From Coprinus comatus (Eukaryota > Basidiomycota > Agaricomycetes > Agaricales > Agaricaceae): a stretch of 64,000 nt of DNA. The first letter of the stretch is position 1, and each line of letters begins with the position of its first letter. Positions 20,729 through 31,833 of the stretch are shown here, piece by piece. The position numbers and the translations under genes were made by a program. The notes beneath the pieces are model-generated. The model had not been told where the DNA came from, made no database searches, and saw only the letters and a list, made by a program, of their open reading frames with translations. The stretch covers positions 1 through 64,000 of the forward strand of contig JAWPGT010000080.1 of NCBI GenBank assembly GCA_034638255.1, given 5' to 3'.

Positions 20729-22650
20729 CCACTCGTGTTGGAACAGAATCTGTGCAACGAAACATGATATTGCAGTCTGGTGGTTCTCCGAAAACATTCG
20801 AATTGTCAGAATGAGGGGGTGACATGATTTATTCTTTGGACTCTTATAGTAATGATTGGAGGAGAGGTTGACGCCAATATATGTAATTGTCTCCAACGGT
20901 ATATGAATACGTGTTTGATTCTCAAGGAGTTGAGATGATATACTTATCATTGGAAAGTTAAGAAAAAAAGGAATGAAACAGGAGTCATAGAAAAAGGTAT
21001 TGTACTAAATCGATAGAGATGGAATATACCTTCTACATACTTATCGTATCCGTCTCACACACCGACATGGTCCTTGTTTCCCGCTTTGAAACCTCTTCTC
21101 TGCAACCATATTCATTAACGTAACAAAGTACATCTTTCTACTACAAGGTTGCACCACGAATTATAATAGCGGCGTGATTTGTATCAAAGATACACAGTAC
21201 TCCAGTTGCGTTGTTTCTCGTTTGTTGTTGCCATAGATCACTATTGAGGGAATCCTTGTGAGTACGATGGGACGTCAGAGTATTGAAATTAAAGTTATGA
21301 AAGGAGTCGTACCTGTAACCCTCAGCGAAAGAGACCTTGTTGAATACCACCGTCAGGAATATATAAGCGAAATTGGGTGATACGTAGCTTAAATTAGGTC
21401 AACCAACATGAAGGAACACTCCAAACTGGATTCCTAATAGGAAGTTGAATCCGTTTGATTCGAAAGTTGAGGAAGAGCGTGATGATGAAGATGGTCTTGT
21501 ACTGTATCGGAACTCTTGGTACGAGGGTCGTCGAAGGGCGTAGAAGTTGGCGGGATATAATCAATGTCAGTGACACTCGATTCGATCAAAGATCGTGGTA
21601 CGCATTAAGTATTGAAATGAGTTACTTTAAAACGATGTCAGATGGGTATGCGTTTCAGGAAATGGAATATGAAAAAGAGGGAAAAGGAAAGAAGAAATGA
21701 AAGAAGAAAAAACGTAAAACTCACCTCGTTTTCAAGGGTACATACAGACACCAACTTCACTCCTCTGTTGAAATGACATTATCGATCTCTACAATGTCAA
21801 AAGAGACAGCCAACAATCTCTGTGATTTATCATAGACAATGCCACAAAACCGAATATACAAAAGATACAGATACATCTATTTTCTGTAGTAGGATTGAGA
21901 ACGTACGTATCTTTTTCACGAGTTTAGGGGGCTTCCTGGAGGTTCCTGGAGATGAAAAAGTTTATCAAAGAACGTGAAGATGTTCGATGGTGTGGAATAA
22001 GGTAAGAAGAAACTCACAACATAAATATTACTGGTCCTTTCGTTCACCATAATAACCTTGGCAATTCACTTGCTTGAAGCGTATGTTCATGAAACACAAT
22101 CCTAGCTGTGATTGCAACAGAAATTTGAAGTGATGTTGTTGGCTGAGAGCGAGAGTGAGCTTTGGGAGTACGCAGTCGAACGAGAAACAACTCACCGGAT
22201 AATAACATGTGTCGATTCCTGGAGCCTCTATCTCATTTCCGCAGTTCCAAGGTCTGTAACGGCTCGACTCTAGTCAATCCCAGCCCCTTCTTCCGATAAG
22301 CGACATTACTGTGAGCAGCATGCACAGTGAGCTGGTGCAAATTTCGTCGAAAGTGATTGTCATTAGGGGTGGTATTGTTGAGGAGGGGTGATGATGTTTT
22401 CAGCGATGGCTTGTATCATGTACTCAGTGACCAAAGTTCCGTAGTTCTTGGGAATTAATTCGTATGAGGTGAAGCTCTTGCATAACCTCTACTCCATGGG
22501 CTGTTGTGATATTGACCATCGTTGTACAAAAACATGTTAACCCCCTAGGTAGAGACAGATGATTTGGTGTATTTCCAATGAATGAGAGAGTGTTTGGGCA
22601 GTGATGAAGGAGCCTGGTTCGGTCAACGTGATTGGACGGTCAGTGCATTT
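20729..22650. other. No supported gene
   Basis: Only short scattered frames occur on both strands and none joins into a convincing gene. I recognise no domain, RNA gene or element end. Confidence 0.4.
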
Positions 22651-23582
22651 CACCTGTGGTTCCCACACGTGCCCTAGGATAGTAGGCGGTTTAGCGAGCC
22701 CTTTCCACCTACAAGATTAGGCATTTTTAGTAGTTCTCCGGGATCGCAAATGGATTGCAATACCTCAATGTCTTAGATGTGGTCGCGTCTCTCCCTATAA
22801 TTATATTATAATACAATGTATATAGGTCTATCACTTCATTGCTCTATACAACTATGTTATAATCATGATCTTATATGTCACCCATCATGTGTATGTTTTC
22901 CTCACTCAGAATTTCAATCAAGGTTCGGGCTCCTCCTCATTGTACATACTACTCTGTAATATTAATCTTTTGGTCTTTCACACCTGTATATGTTGTAGCT
23001 ATATGTTAGAATAGGAATTTATCTTATGCCTTGGGAAATATCATATGGTACTCAGTACGGTTGAATCCGGAACTCCGAGTCCCACGGTGGGCAATCTACA
23101 TACATATTGTGATATGTGCTACTAATCACAACTTCGGACTCCTAAGCCTTATGAAAACAAACAATATGTTTTGCACAACACATACCATAGCTGGTAATTT
23201 TTCGCAATTAAACCCCGCCTGTGGTTCCTTAGAAACGACAAGCTTCCTCAATGTATATTTAGTACAGTCCTCGGAGTAAGGACATCTATCATTACGCCGT
23301 CTATTACTGATCGGATGTAGCTATTTATAATAGTGTTTTTATTTTTATTCTTTCATTCTCCATTTTCTATGTTATATAATATTCACTTGCACTGATTCCT
23401 ACTTGAGACATTAATAGTACAAGTAGCAATAGTAGTTATAGGTCATAAAGAGCTTCAAGTATCATGACCCGACCAGAGGGAGGAACTGATTGTCCCACTA
23501 TCAACGGGCAGCAGATATATTTTAATTAAAGATTACATCCGCCTGTCAAGGTGGAACTAGTAACTACCTGTCAACGGGCTTT
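22651..23582 (+). repeat. 0.93-kb dispersed repeat, copy 1
   Basis: This segment recurs in inverted orientation at 49750-50657, continuing at 40631-40653 across the inserted Gypsy element, with very few differences. It begins CACCTGTGGTTCCCACACGTG, itself an imperfect palindrome, and ends TACCTGTCAACGGGCTT. An 82-codon frame (23031-23279) is identical in both copies but has no recognisable domain and is probably fortuitous. Just beyond the end, TAACTACCTGTCAACGGGCT is repeated once more. It may be a solo LTR or non-autonomous element; I could not find a target duplication that proves either. Confidence 0.8.
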
Positions 23583-23770
23583 TAACTACCTGTCAACGGG
23601 CTCTTGAAATCCTTCAAGGCCACGCTCTACTCCACTCTCCGGCTTCCATGGAGCAATGCTTATACATTGAAGCTTCCTTAATTCTGACATTCTCACGAAT
23701 TATGTTCATTGTTGTATAAGAATCAAACGGGACTTCAGGCTTCAGGACCTCCATTATTCCCCTCCCTACA

Positions 23771-24106
23771 ATGTCGTCAGGTTGCCTGATCTTTTCAACT
23801 CAGTCGGTTCAATCTCAATCAACGCCTCCACGTAAGTGATTGTTTATTTGTTTTCCATTTAATTATACTAATAAAGATCTACTCAACAGAAGTCCCTACT
23901 TCTCCAGCCACGTTGTCCTTTGTAGATGGGGATATATCTGTGCTTATAGATCTCTTTGTTAAGTCAACTGTTATGAAGGATACTATCAATCCCTCTACAA
24001 ACGCGTATGTTCCTTGTTATCTGCGGTCTCAAGAAATGTATAACATTCGTATTTTTTATATATTAGGAATACTACACAGCCAAGTTATCCCACTCGCTAT
24101 CATTGA
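23771..24106 (+). CDS. Possible small protein, 71 aa, three exons
   Basis: Exons 23771-23831, 23890-24004 and 24067-24106 join in phase with good GTAAGT and GTATGT donors and end in TGA. The product begins MSSGCLIFSTQSVQSQST and contains FVDGDISVLIDLFVKSTVMKD. The start looks like the opening of larger Agaricomycete proteins, so this may be a truncated gene. No domain is recognisable. Confidence 0.3.
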
Positions 24107-24458
24107 AGTATTTATTCTTGAGATTTGGTGGAGATTTTAAGGAGGGACTGGTCGTTACCTTTGCGGGTCATTACACATCGTAGATGTACATAGTATCCTG
24201 TCGTTTGTTCAAGTTCACTTGCGATATATAAGATTGATGTGATCGTCAATTTTTGACGTATATCAGGGTCAGGGTGCTGACACCAAGATCTCAGATTCTC
24301 AGGTGATGGCATCACGGACTCCCAAAACAGATCAGTACACAAGATATGATAACAACACTGCAAGGGCTACAAATAAGTACACGAGTAAACAGAAAACATA
24401 AGAGCAAAAGTCAATAGCAACAGTGATTAAGGATAGCTTAGGGAACACATCAGACTGC

Positions 24459-27400
24459 TCATATTACAACCTCCTCTGACATAGTAAGGATAGACTCAAG
24501 ATCGTGACATAGTTCTTCATCGGCCTCTTCATCTTCAAGTTCCTCTTGTGCATGCTGGTCTTCCGAAGTGAGAGGGAGAGGTTTGTGAAGTGGCAAGGTT
24601 GGTTGATTGCTCAAAGTTGACTTTAAATCGCCTGCAACGTGGGTGACAGCTTGGCCAGGAGATGACAGAAGTCCAGCTGCTTCGAGTACAGTTATATGTT
24701 GCTGATTGACGAGTTTTAATCTTTGATTTCGGAGGTGAATCTGGTGGGCAAGAGGAGGGTTTGTAATCGAAAGACGTTCCTCCATCACGTCAAGGAACGC
24801 TTCTTCATCACGCATATAAGTAAGAAATCGGGTCGTTTCCACTTCCACACGGACTATTTCTTCCTGTGCTCGTTCCATCTTGAAGAACTGGTCCATCAGT
24901 AGTCGTGCCGCTGGTTGGGCCCATGATTTTTGCCGGATATCATCAGAACAATTAGCGAGTAGCTCAAACTCTGATAGGAACGCATATTCGACAACCTGAT
25001 GCCATTCTAAGCAGGGTCGGGGTGGAACGAGACGCTTTGCAGCATCGTTATACTCTTTCAGGGCTGTCTTTACAGCCTTAGATCGAGCTTGGAGTGCCTT
25101 AGCGACTTGTTGTCGCAATTTATAGCCTATTATATATATGTTAATGTGTTTTATTATGATAAAAATTTTGTGTACCCTTTTGTGATCCATTCATTCGCCC
25201 AAGCTCAAATATACGCGCCACAACTAATTGCTCCAGCTTCCCAAGCTTCAGCCGATAATCGCGAGTTGCTATCAGCTCAGATACCTGGTTCCACTTCTCG
25301 CCACCCTCCTCCCATCTCTTTGTGATACCCAATTTAACCTCTAGTTCTTGAACACGATTCATGCTTGATGTCTCGAGTTCAAGAGCATGCCTGCGTTCTC
25401 GTTCCAGCTTTGCAGTAATAGAAGCAGTGTTAATGTCGGATGGCTCAGTGGGCGTTTCAATGAACCATTTCTTTGTAGAAGCAAGCTTGTTCCTATAATT
25501 CCATGTTATTTATTATGTATATATATGAAAAGAAATAAAACATACTGTGCATTGTTCAGGTCCTTTAGATGTCGTAAGTATTCCATTTCCCAAGTTTCTT
25601 GTAATGATTCCACACCACGCGTTGCCAGATATTCGCGTTCTTCATCAAGCCACTTCTTAAATACCGAATCATCCTCAAGTCCCATGCTGTGTTTAGCTTT
25701 TTCAAAAGCAGGCTTATCAGCTAGGAGGTCGAGGGCTCGTTTATGGTTGGTAACAAGATATTTGCCTTTGTAAAGTCACTTAGTTCAACAGGAATTAAGA
25801 TTATGTATGGTGACTCACTAAGTGACTCATATGTGTCGGTTTCATCTAAATGTTTGAAATAGCTGGTAATTCGTTGGTGCCGATGGAAGGTACTGCAATG
25901 TCGCGTTGTTGATGCAAGTTCATTTGATCGGGAAAATAGACGTTCACAGCCTTCTAAATCACTTAAACCCAGACCCTCAGTATATGTTGTAAGAAAAGAA
26001 AGTTGACACTGCCGATTATGGGCATGTCCATGAAAAGCGCCAATGAGAGAAGTGTACTCAAGCTCGCGAGCACGAGTCCCAAGTTCACTTTTTGCTAATG
26101 ATGTTTTGAACCGACATCCTATGTCGTAACCTCCTCCCAATTTCCTACCGAATGTATCCATAAGAGTGTTGACAACAGCAAGCGGGTATTGAGTACTAGT
26201 ATATAGAATGATTAGAATGTATAGATATTGATGATAAATAGAAGAATCTTACCCTTCGCCACTCCGAATCATGTCAGTATATACCAGAATGAAACCATGC
26301 CGGCACACTGCCACAAATACCCCCGTCTCTTCAAACATCCCAAATGCTTTTGTGGTGGCCTTTTCAGACATGTTCTTCCATTTTTCGGAGCAAGGACTGT
26401 CTTCATCCTATGTAATAAAGATCAGTAATGGTGAAATAAAAAGAAAATAATTAACGGACTTTGGTCATAGTCTCTTCTCCATTATGCGTGTTTCTGGCAG
26501 CATGAGAGTTCTTTTTACTAGGCAACCATCTATTGACCTCCTTGGTATCAATGTAGTAGTCATAATTCCCAGTCCGATCATCAGGTAATTCATTTATTGC
26601 CCCAATTGTTCTCTCCCCAAGCGACTCCCGTTTAGGCATGCGTTTCAATGCATTATTCCCATCCATTGTGAAAAGGATGCTGAAACGCATGTCCGGTTCT
26701 CCTTCTACTACATAAGTGCAAGCCGGGCAAGCACGTTTCAATCGGCTATGTGGTGCATCTCTAGCTAGTGCCTTGTGTAAGCGATTATCGATCTCCTCGA
26801 GGATAGCTAAGTAGACATCGAAGCATATTGAAGTTTGCTTGGTAAGGTATGATTTATATGGTTTCTAACCTCCCAATGAGGCCAAAAAAATTGTTCGAAT
26901 GTAATAAATACATACCTGGTGTAAGTCAGCAATTGACTTGATGTACATTTGTATTGCGAATCGTGGACAACGTAGTGAGAATACTCGAAAAGATTCTAAG
27001 GCTCGGATGGTGATGGCAACTGTAGGGTGGTAGGGAGAACAAGGTATTAACCCTTGCGATATGAGACTTGTTGCGATACTGTAGTCGCCTTTGTGAAGAG
27101 GAATCGACTTGACTTCCAACCCTATGAAATAATTAGATAAGTCAGAAACAGAGTATTTTGGAGCTGAAACTCACAATATGTATCAATGACAAGAATGTCA
27201 TACGTACTTTGAATATCTTCGGGTAGAGCATTTCCGTCCCATTCATAATATGTTTTTGAGGCCTCCTGATCCTTATGCGAGTTGGTTTGGCTCCATTTAA
27301 GGTAACTGTCGGTCATATGGGGGATTTGATTCTTGAAACCTTCATTCCGCCGTATGATACGGTCTCGCCTATCTCTGGTATCTTGACGAGGTTGTCTATA

Positions 27401-27778
27401 TGTTGAGTAAACCCACCCATTGGCCCGTAACTCTTCAGAGATGATGTCAAAAAGTTCTCCACCCGCATTACTGAGTGGTACTTGATCACGACCACTCATA
27501 ACATCATCAATGTCTGCCATATTACTGTCTTCAGGGTATTCTTCTCCATGCTCCAAAGGTTTGGAGTCTATTAGTATTGTTAATAGGGGAGGTGAAATAT
27601 AAAGGATAAATATCTTACAGGAGGAATGGTTTAGTCCTTCTCTGTGGAACGCGAGTTGGACTTGAGCCTTTTGATGGCCATAGACAACAGTTCCACTGTG
27701 GTTGGAATGACCAACATGTCTCCATGTACGAAAGCCCTTAGCAAGTTTGAACCTTTTTCCTAGCGGAGCTTTGCCCAT
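24459..27778 (-). CDS. KDZ transposase (Kyakuja-Dileera-Zisupton type), 957 aa, intact
   Basis: Nine exons (27778-27619, 27567-27175, 27121-26916, 26837-26460, 26407-26253, 26195-25819, 25765-25546, 25492-25176, 25126-24459) sum to 958 codons with every phase consistent. The start MGKAPLGKRFK is preferred over an upstream in-frame ATG at 27865. Known KDZ landmarks appear in order: ITIRALESFRVFSLRCPRF, ACPACTYVVEGEPDMRFSIL, MDGNNALKR (Asp, about residue 310), DETGVFV-type EETGVFVAVCRHGF, GGGYDIGC (Asp, about 454), GAFHGHAHNRQCQL, and DLEGCERLFS (Glu, about 515). The C-terminal third is helical with an acidic end. It should catalyse movement of a large DNA transposon; the ends of that element were not identified. 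No N-terminal CxC cluster is obvious. Confidence 0.85.
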
Positions 27779-27865
27779 ATGATAAGGTTGTGTAGTATAG
27801 GAGAGTTGATAAACAAAGTACGACGCGACACAGTTGATCTTTGATATCTTCCCACGGCCACACAC

Positions 27866-28950
27866 GAGAACTCATATACCGATAATGGGCCCTTTTTGTG
27901 ATATTCTTAACACTACAAATGACCCGGTCTGCGTCTTATATATACTCACCAACCAAATCGCCCTTTACTCTCAGAGTCTGTGAAATATAGTGGAATGGAA
28001 AAACAAGTGTTTGTCTCTGTATAATGCTGTAAATAAATGAATATTTTGTGTACGGTCACCTTGGGTCAAGTTTTCCTGAATGTAGCTATTTCTTAACATT
28101 AAACCATACGGTTATTCAATAATAAGTCGTGGGAGTACAATTATTGTGTCAATGACACAAACAGACTTGATAAATATATTTGAACATAAGTAATGCTATG
28201 TCACAAACATATAGAAATATTTTGTCAAACGATTGCTGGATGATCGCTTTAAGCACTTACCGTTAAATGCATGATATACACCAGATTTATATAAATCTTG
28301 GCCAACATAGTACCCGATCATCAATATATTGGAAGGTACACACAACGAGGCCCGTAATGTGTACACAAGTACAGTTGGTACCAAGAAGGGCTTTCGGTTC
28401 AGCAATGTAACCATTTTTCATATTTCATTCTACTCATGGATGACTATTTAAATTCAAAAGATATGATTATTTAAACACCTTAGAGCACAAACTCATGGCA
28501 TGGTTCAAAGAACTGACTGTATAATTTCACATATAAGTAGACTTTGAATATAAATGTCGATTTTATTTTATACTAAAGTCATCTTATCCATTGGGGCGGG
28601 AGTGTATACTTGGTATGTTTCAGTCTATTTAAATGTAATTCAATTTTTTACTGGGCTCTCCGGCCATTACTTGTACTGATATATTACAGGTGTAACCCAG
28701 GTGATAGTTCAATTATACTGTCCTTCACACTGAGACAGTGTCAGTATAGAGCCCATCAGTGTTGTATCTAATGTATTCCAGTATATTCTAGCATAAGAGT
28801 CTAGAATAATACCAAATTATTGGCATGTTACAGGGGGGAGAGATATCTGAGAGCGGGACAGAGTCGGGATCCCGCCCATGTCAGGGATTGCCTGATATGG
28901 CTAGAAAAAGATCCCGAGTCATTTAAGCTCAATTAAATCTTGAAGATCTG
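27866..28950. other. No supported gene
   Basis: AT-rich sequence with stop codons in all frames. Nothing recognisable apart from the direct repeats that begin at its right end. Confidence 0.4.
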
Positions 28951-29079
28951 ACTTCTTCCGTCAATCGGGTTGATTGTTAAATTAAAAATTCTGACTTCTT
29001 CCGTCAATCGGGTTGATTGTTAAATTAAAAATTCTGACTTCTTCCGTCAATCGGGTTGATTGTTAAATTAAAAATTCTG
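28951..29079. repeat. 43-bp direct repeat, three copies
   Basis: Copies start at 28951, 28994 and 29037 with the core ACTTCTTCCGTCAATCGGGT, followed by TGATTGTTAAATTAAAAATTCTG. Each contains the inverted pair CAATC...GATTG around GGGTT. The copies are almost identical, so the expansion is recent. Confidence 0.9.
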
Positions 29080-29170
29080 AACATTTTCAAAAATACCAAA
29101 ATTGCCTCAAGGGCCCGAAACCATATTCAATTGCACATGCACATACACTGCTATACCACGATCATACATG

Positions 29171-30648
29171 CTACATAGTAATCCCACCAGTCATATACAT
29201 TGTTACGAAAATGGAACAGGCTTCCTCGAAAGTCGGACACTTCACCATTCCATCAATATTTGCGGACCCAGCAATAACATTTGCAATTTGCCTTCAAGAA
29301 ACCATTAGTCTAATTTGGTCTTTTTTGGATAAGCACACACATACCTGTCATAGCAGAGTCCGACTCGAGGACCAGACGGAATGACCCACCAGGACTGATC
29401 CTTGGATGGGATGATGGGAACTGAGATCTCATACATAGGCGGGGATTGAAGAACCGAGGGGGTAGGGGAGGTTGAAATAATCTTTCCATCCATGAAAAGT
29501 TCTACAAACAACATGTTTGCAGTGCTCCTTGTAGAACCGGCTTTGATGATTTGTCCATCAGGACTACTTCCCATATTCAATTGGGCAGTGCGACTACCAA
29601 AAGAACCAACGAATGAGGGAGGAAGGCGGAAAGGAGGAAAATGAAACTTACCGACCATGATAGACACCAGGATAACGGCCCACACATACAATATGGTAGT
29701 GGTTATCAGCCTGATCAGCCATGATAGAGACCTTTTCATCAAGAAGAGGAGACTGATTTCGCTTAGCAAGCAGTTCTGCGGTACTCTTGTCAAGTGTAGT
29801 TCCAGAAGCAAGCGCGCGCAAACTAAAAATGTCGACAGAACTCGGTTTTTTATCTACAGAAGGAAGCGGTAACTTCAGGGGAGGACAGTGGAGGTGTGAC
29901 TACCTTACGAGGTCTGGATGTTTTTTTCGGGGCGCGGGTGACAATGGGAAAACTGGTGGCGGAGCAATCGGATTGGAAAGCGCCTGCGAGTTGTCCGGAG
30001 TAGTGGATTCAGAATGCTTTGTACTATATTTTGCCTTCTTCTTGCTATCCAATTTGCATCTGGTGAGTGTAGGAATGACGAGATGATGGTTTTTCCAATC
30101 ATCAGGTATAGATTCGCCAATCAGGTTGAAGTACTTGGCCTGAGCGAATGCAAACTCAGCATCCTCCATAGCATGATAGCCCTTGAATCGAGGAGATGGT
30201 ATATGCTGCTTAATGAACTTGATTTTGTCCCTAAGTATTGATTAGAAAATGTTGATAGTAAAAATGGAATGAATATACTCACCACTCAACATGGATTCCT
30301 ATCATTTTGCCGGAAAAAAAAACAACATATACCACAGGAGCGCATTCACATCGACACTCATCCATGGCCGTGGTCCAACCAACACGTGGATTAGGGCCTA
30401 AAGGGCGTACCAGCCAACTAGGCTGGCTATTAAAACTGGAAGCGGGTCCAGAGAGAGCACGGTAGAAAGGATAACGTGGGAGGTCAGAGTCAAAAAGAGA
30501 ATTTTGAGCATCAGAGTAGATAGCCTCCATGGTGGTGAGGGACTCTGGTTGTGCTGCATAAGTTGTATCAGAAAATTGTCGCAAATGTTGAACAACTTTG
30601 CTCACCTGAACAACTGGCGGTTTCAACCTTGTCGGTGCAAGATTTCAT
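29171..30648 (-). CDS. Protein with three viroplasmin/RNase H1-N-like repeats, 393 aa
   Basis: Six exons (30648-30606, 30553-30283, 30230-29904, 29822-29652, 29593-29345, 29291-29171) total 394 codons in phase. Repeat 1 reads VYVVFFSGKMIGIHVEW, then SPRFKGYHAMEDAEFAFAQA. Repeat 2 reads YHIVCVGRYPGVYHG with a helical end ANMLFVELFM. Repeat 3 reads SWWVIPSGPRVGLCYDR, then GMVKCPTFEEACSIFV. This is the fold of the caulimovirus viroplasmin / RNase H1 N-terminal hybrid-binding domain: an aromatic/Val strand, GxxxGI/V turn, and a FxxxExA helix. No RNase H catalytic domain follows. Each repeat is split by an intron after its GxxxG(I/V/L) strand and before its helix. Binding of RNA-DNA hybrids or double-stranded RNA is inferred from the family. 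Confidence 0.65.
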
Positions 30649-30897
30649 GATGGGGGGAAGGAAGAAAGAATGGACGGCGATATATCATGGTTACACCTGC
30701 CAGAAATTAGAGTTAGAGGAAGGGCTTCTTTTTCTTTCTAATGCACAGCGTCTTGAAGTGACATTACATGGCGGATATTACATTTGTTTATGCTTTATCC
30801 CTGTTATCAATTTTGAAAAAAGAAATACACAGAGGGACGATATATAAACATACCAACTGAGAGCACCAAATACTCGCCTCCTTGGAGTACAGAAAGA

Positions 30898-31013
30898 ATG
30901 TTCGACGATGAAGAGCAAGGTAGGACCTCAACACCGTCACGTGCTCTCACATCTCACCACCACCAATCTCAGATGCTACATATGCATTACGGAACCCTCT
31001 GCAGCCTGTACAA
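30898..31013 (+). pseudogene. 5' part of a host gene interrupted by a Gypsy insertion
   Basis: Exon 1 (30898-30919, MFDDEEQ) is spliced over a 53-nt intron to exon 2, which starts at 30973 (DATYALRNPLQPVQ) and is broken at 31013 by the LTR of the 31.0-38.4-kb element. The reading frame continues without loss at 38434 once one copy of ACAA is removed. See the 3' part for the rest of the protein. Confidence 0.7.
31010..31013. repeat. 4-bp target-site duplication ACAA (left copy)
   Basis: ACAA at 31010-31013 directly precedes the left LTR, and ACAA at 38430-38433 directly follows the right LTR. Confidence 0.8.
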
Positions 31014-31588
31014 TGTGAAGATACGAAATCACCTGATGTCGTACCTCCTACATATCAGGCCATCTTATCTCTGAAGCACATTCCACCCTATCGAAACTTT
31101 CTTCCGACTCATACATACAATTACTCAAAATTCGGTTCATTACACGAGGCAGCATTGGCATGTTTTATTATCATTCAGTAAAAACTTTATTTCTTTTCAT
31201 TTCGGTTCCCTTACTTCATAAACACACGTTTTAATTACATCTTCATTGTTTTACTTACGGTTTTCGGTGTCTACTTTACATGATAAAAAGATTCGGTATC
31301 TTATTTTTCTCAGTATAAAAGTAGTACAGTTCGGTCGTAGTTAGCCAGTGAATTTTACCCCCGTTTTCAAACCTTTCATTCTACTGCCACATCATCTCAA
31401 CAACTTCAAATTCTTCATTCGCCTCGAGGACACGTTCGTCGTTGACGAACTCAACATGCTATTTATTTATTTTATCCCGAAACTCTGCAAATTTGAAATT
31501 TACTCTTTGACTTACCAGGTCTCGAAGTCCGACTGACGGACGCAGTCGACTCGCATCATTACATCACAACGTCACTTAGTTCTCTTCA
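31014..31588 (+). repeat. Left LTR of the 31-38 kb Gypsy element
   Basis: 575 bp, begins TGTGAAG, ends CTTCA, nearly identical to 37855-38429. Contains the TATA box and an incidental 62-codon frame present in both LTRs. Confidence 0.9.
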
Positions 31589-31833
31589 ACTGGAGCCCAC
31601 CGCGAGGGGCTTCTTGACCTGTCATTCCCCCAACTCCTGCTCGTAACCTCGCCGAAGAGGTCTCCCTTTCCCTTCACAATCCCCTTCGTTTAACATCCAG
31701 TCCCAGATTCTCAAGTCCATCCTACTCCCCACCTTTCTATATACCATTAACACCCCAACCACCATCAGAGTCATCCCTTAATCTCGACATCCTTCTCAGT
31801 GATAGTATTAGCCAGTCATCAACACCATCTACA

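Noticed and set aside
23031..23279. 82-aa ORF present in both 0.93-kb repeats
   Set aside because: Identity follows from the recent duplication of the whole repeat; no domain, no codon structure or start context to support a gene.
31348..31536. 62-aa ORF repeated at 38189-38377
   Set aside because: Both lie inside the LTRs of one element; chance frame copied with the LTR.
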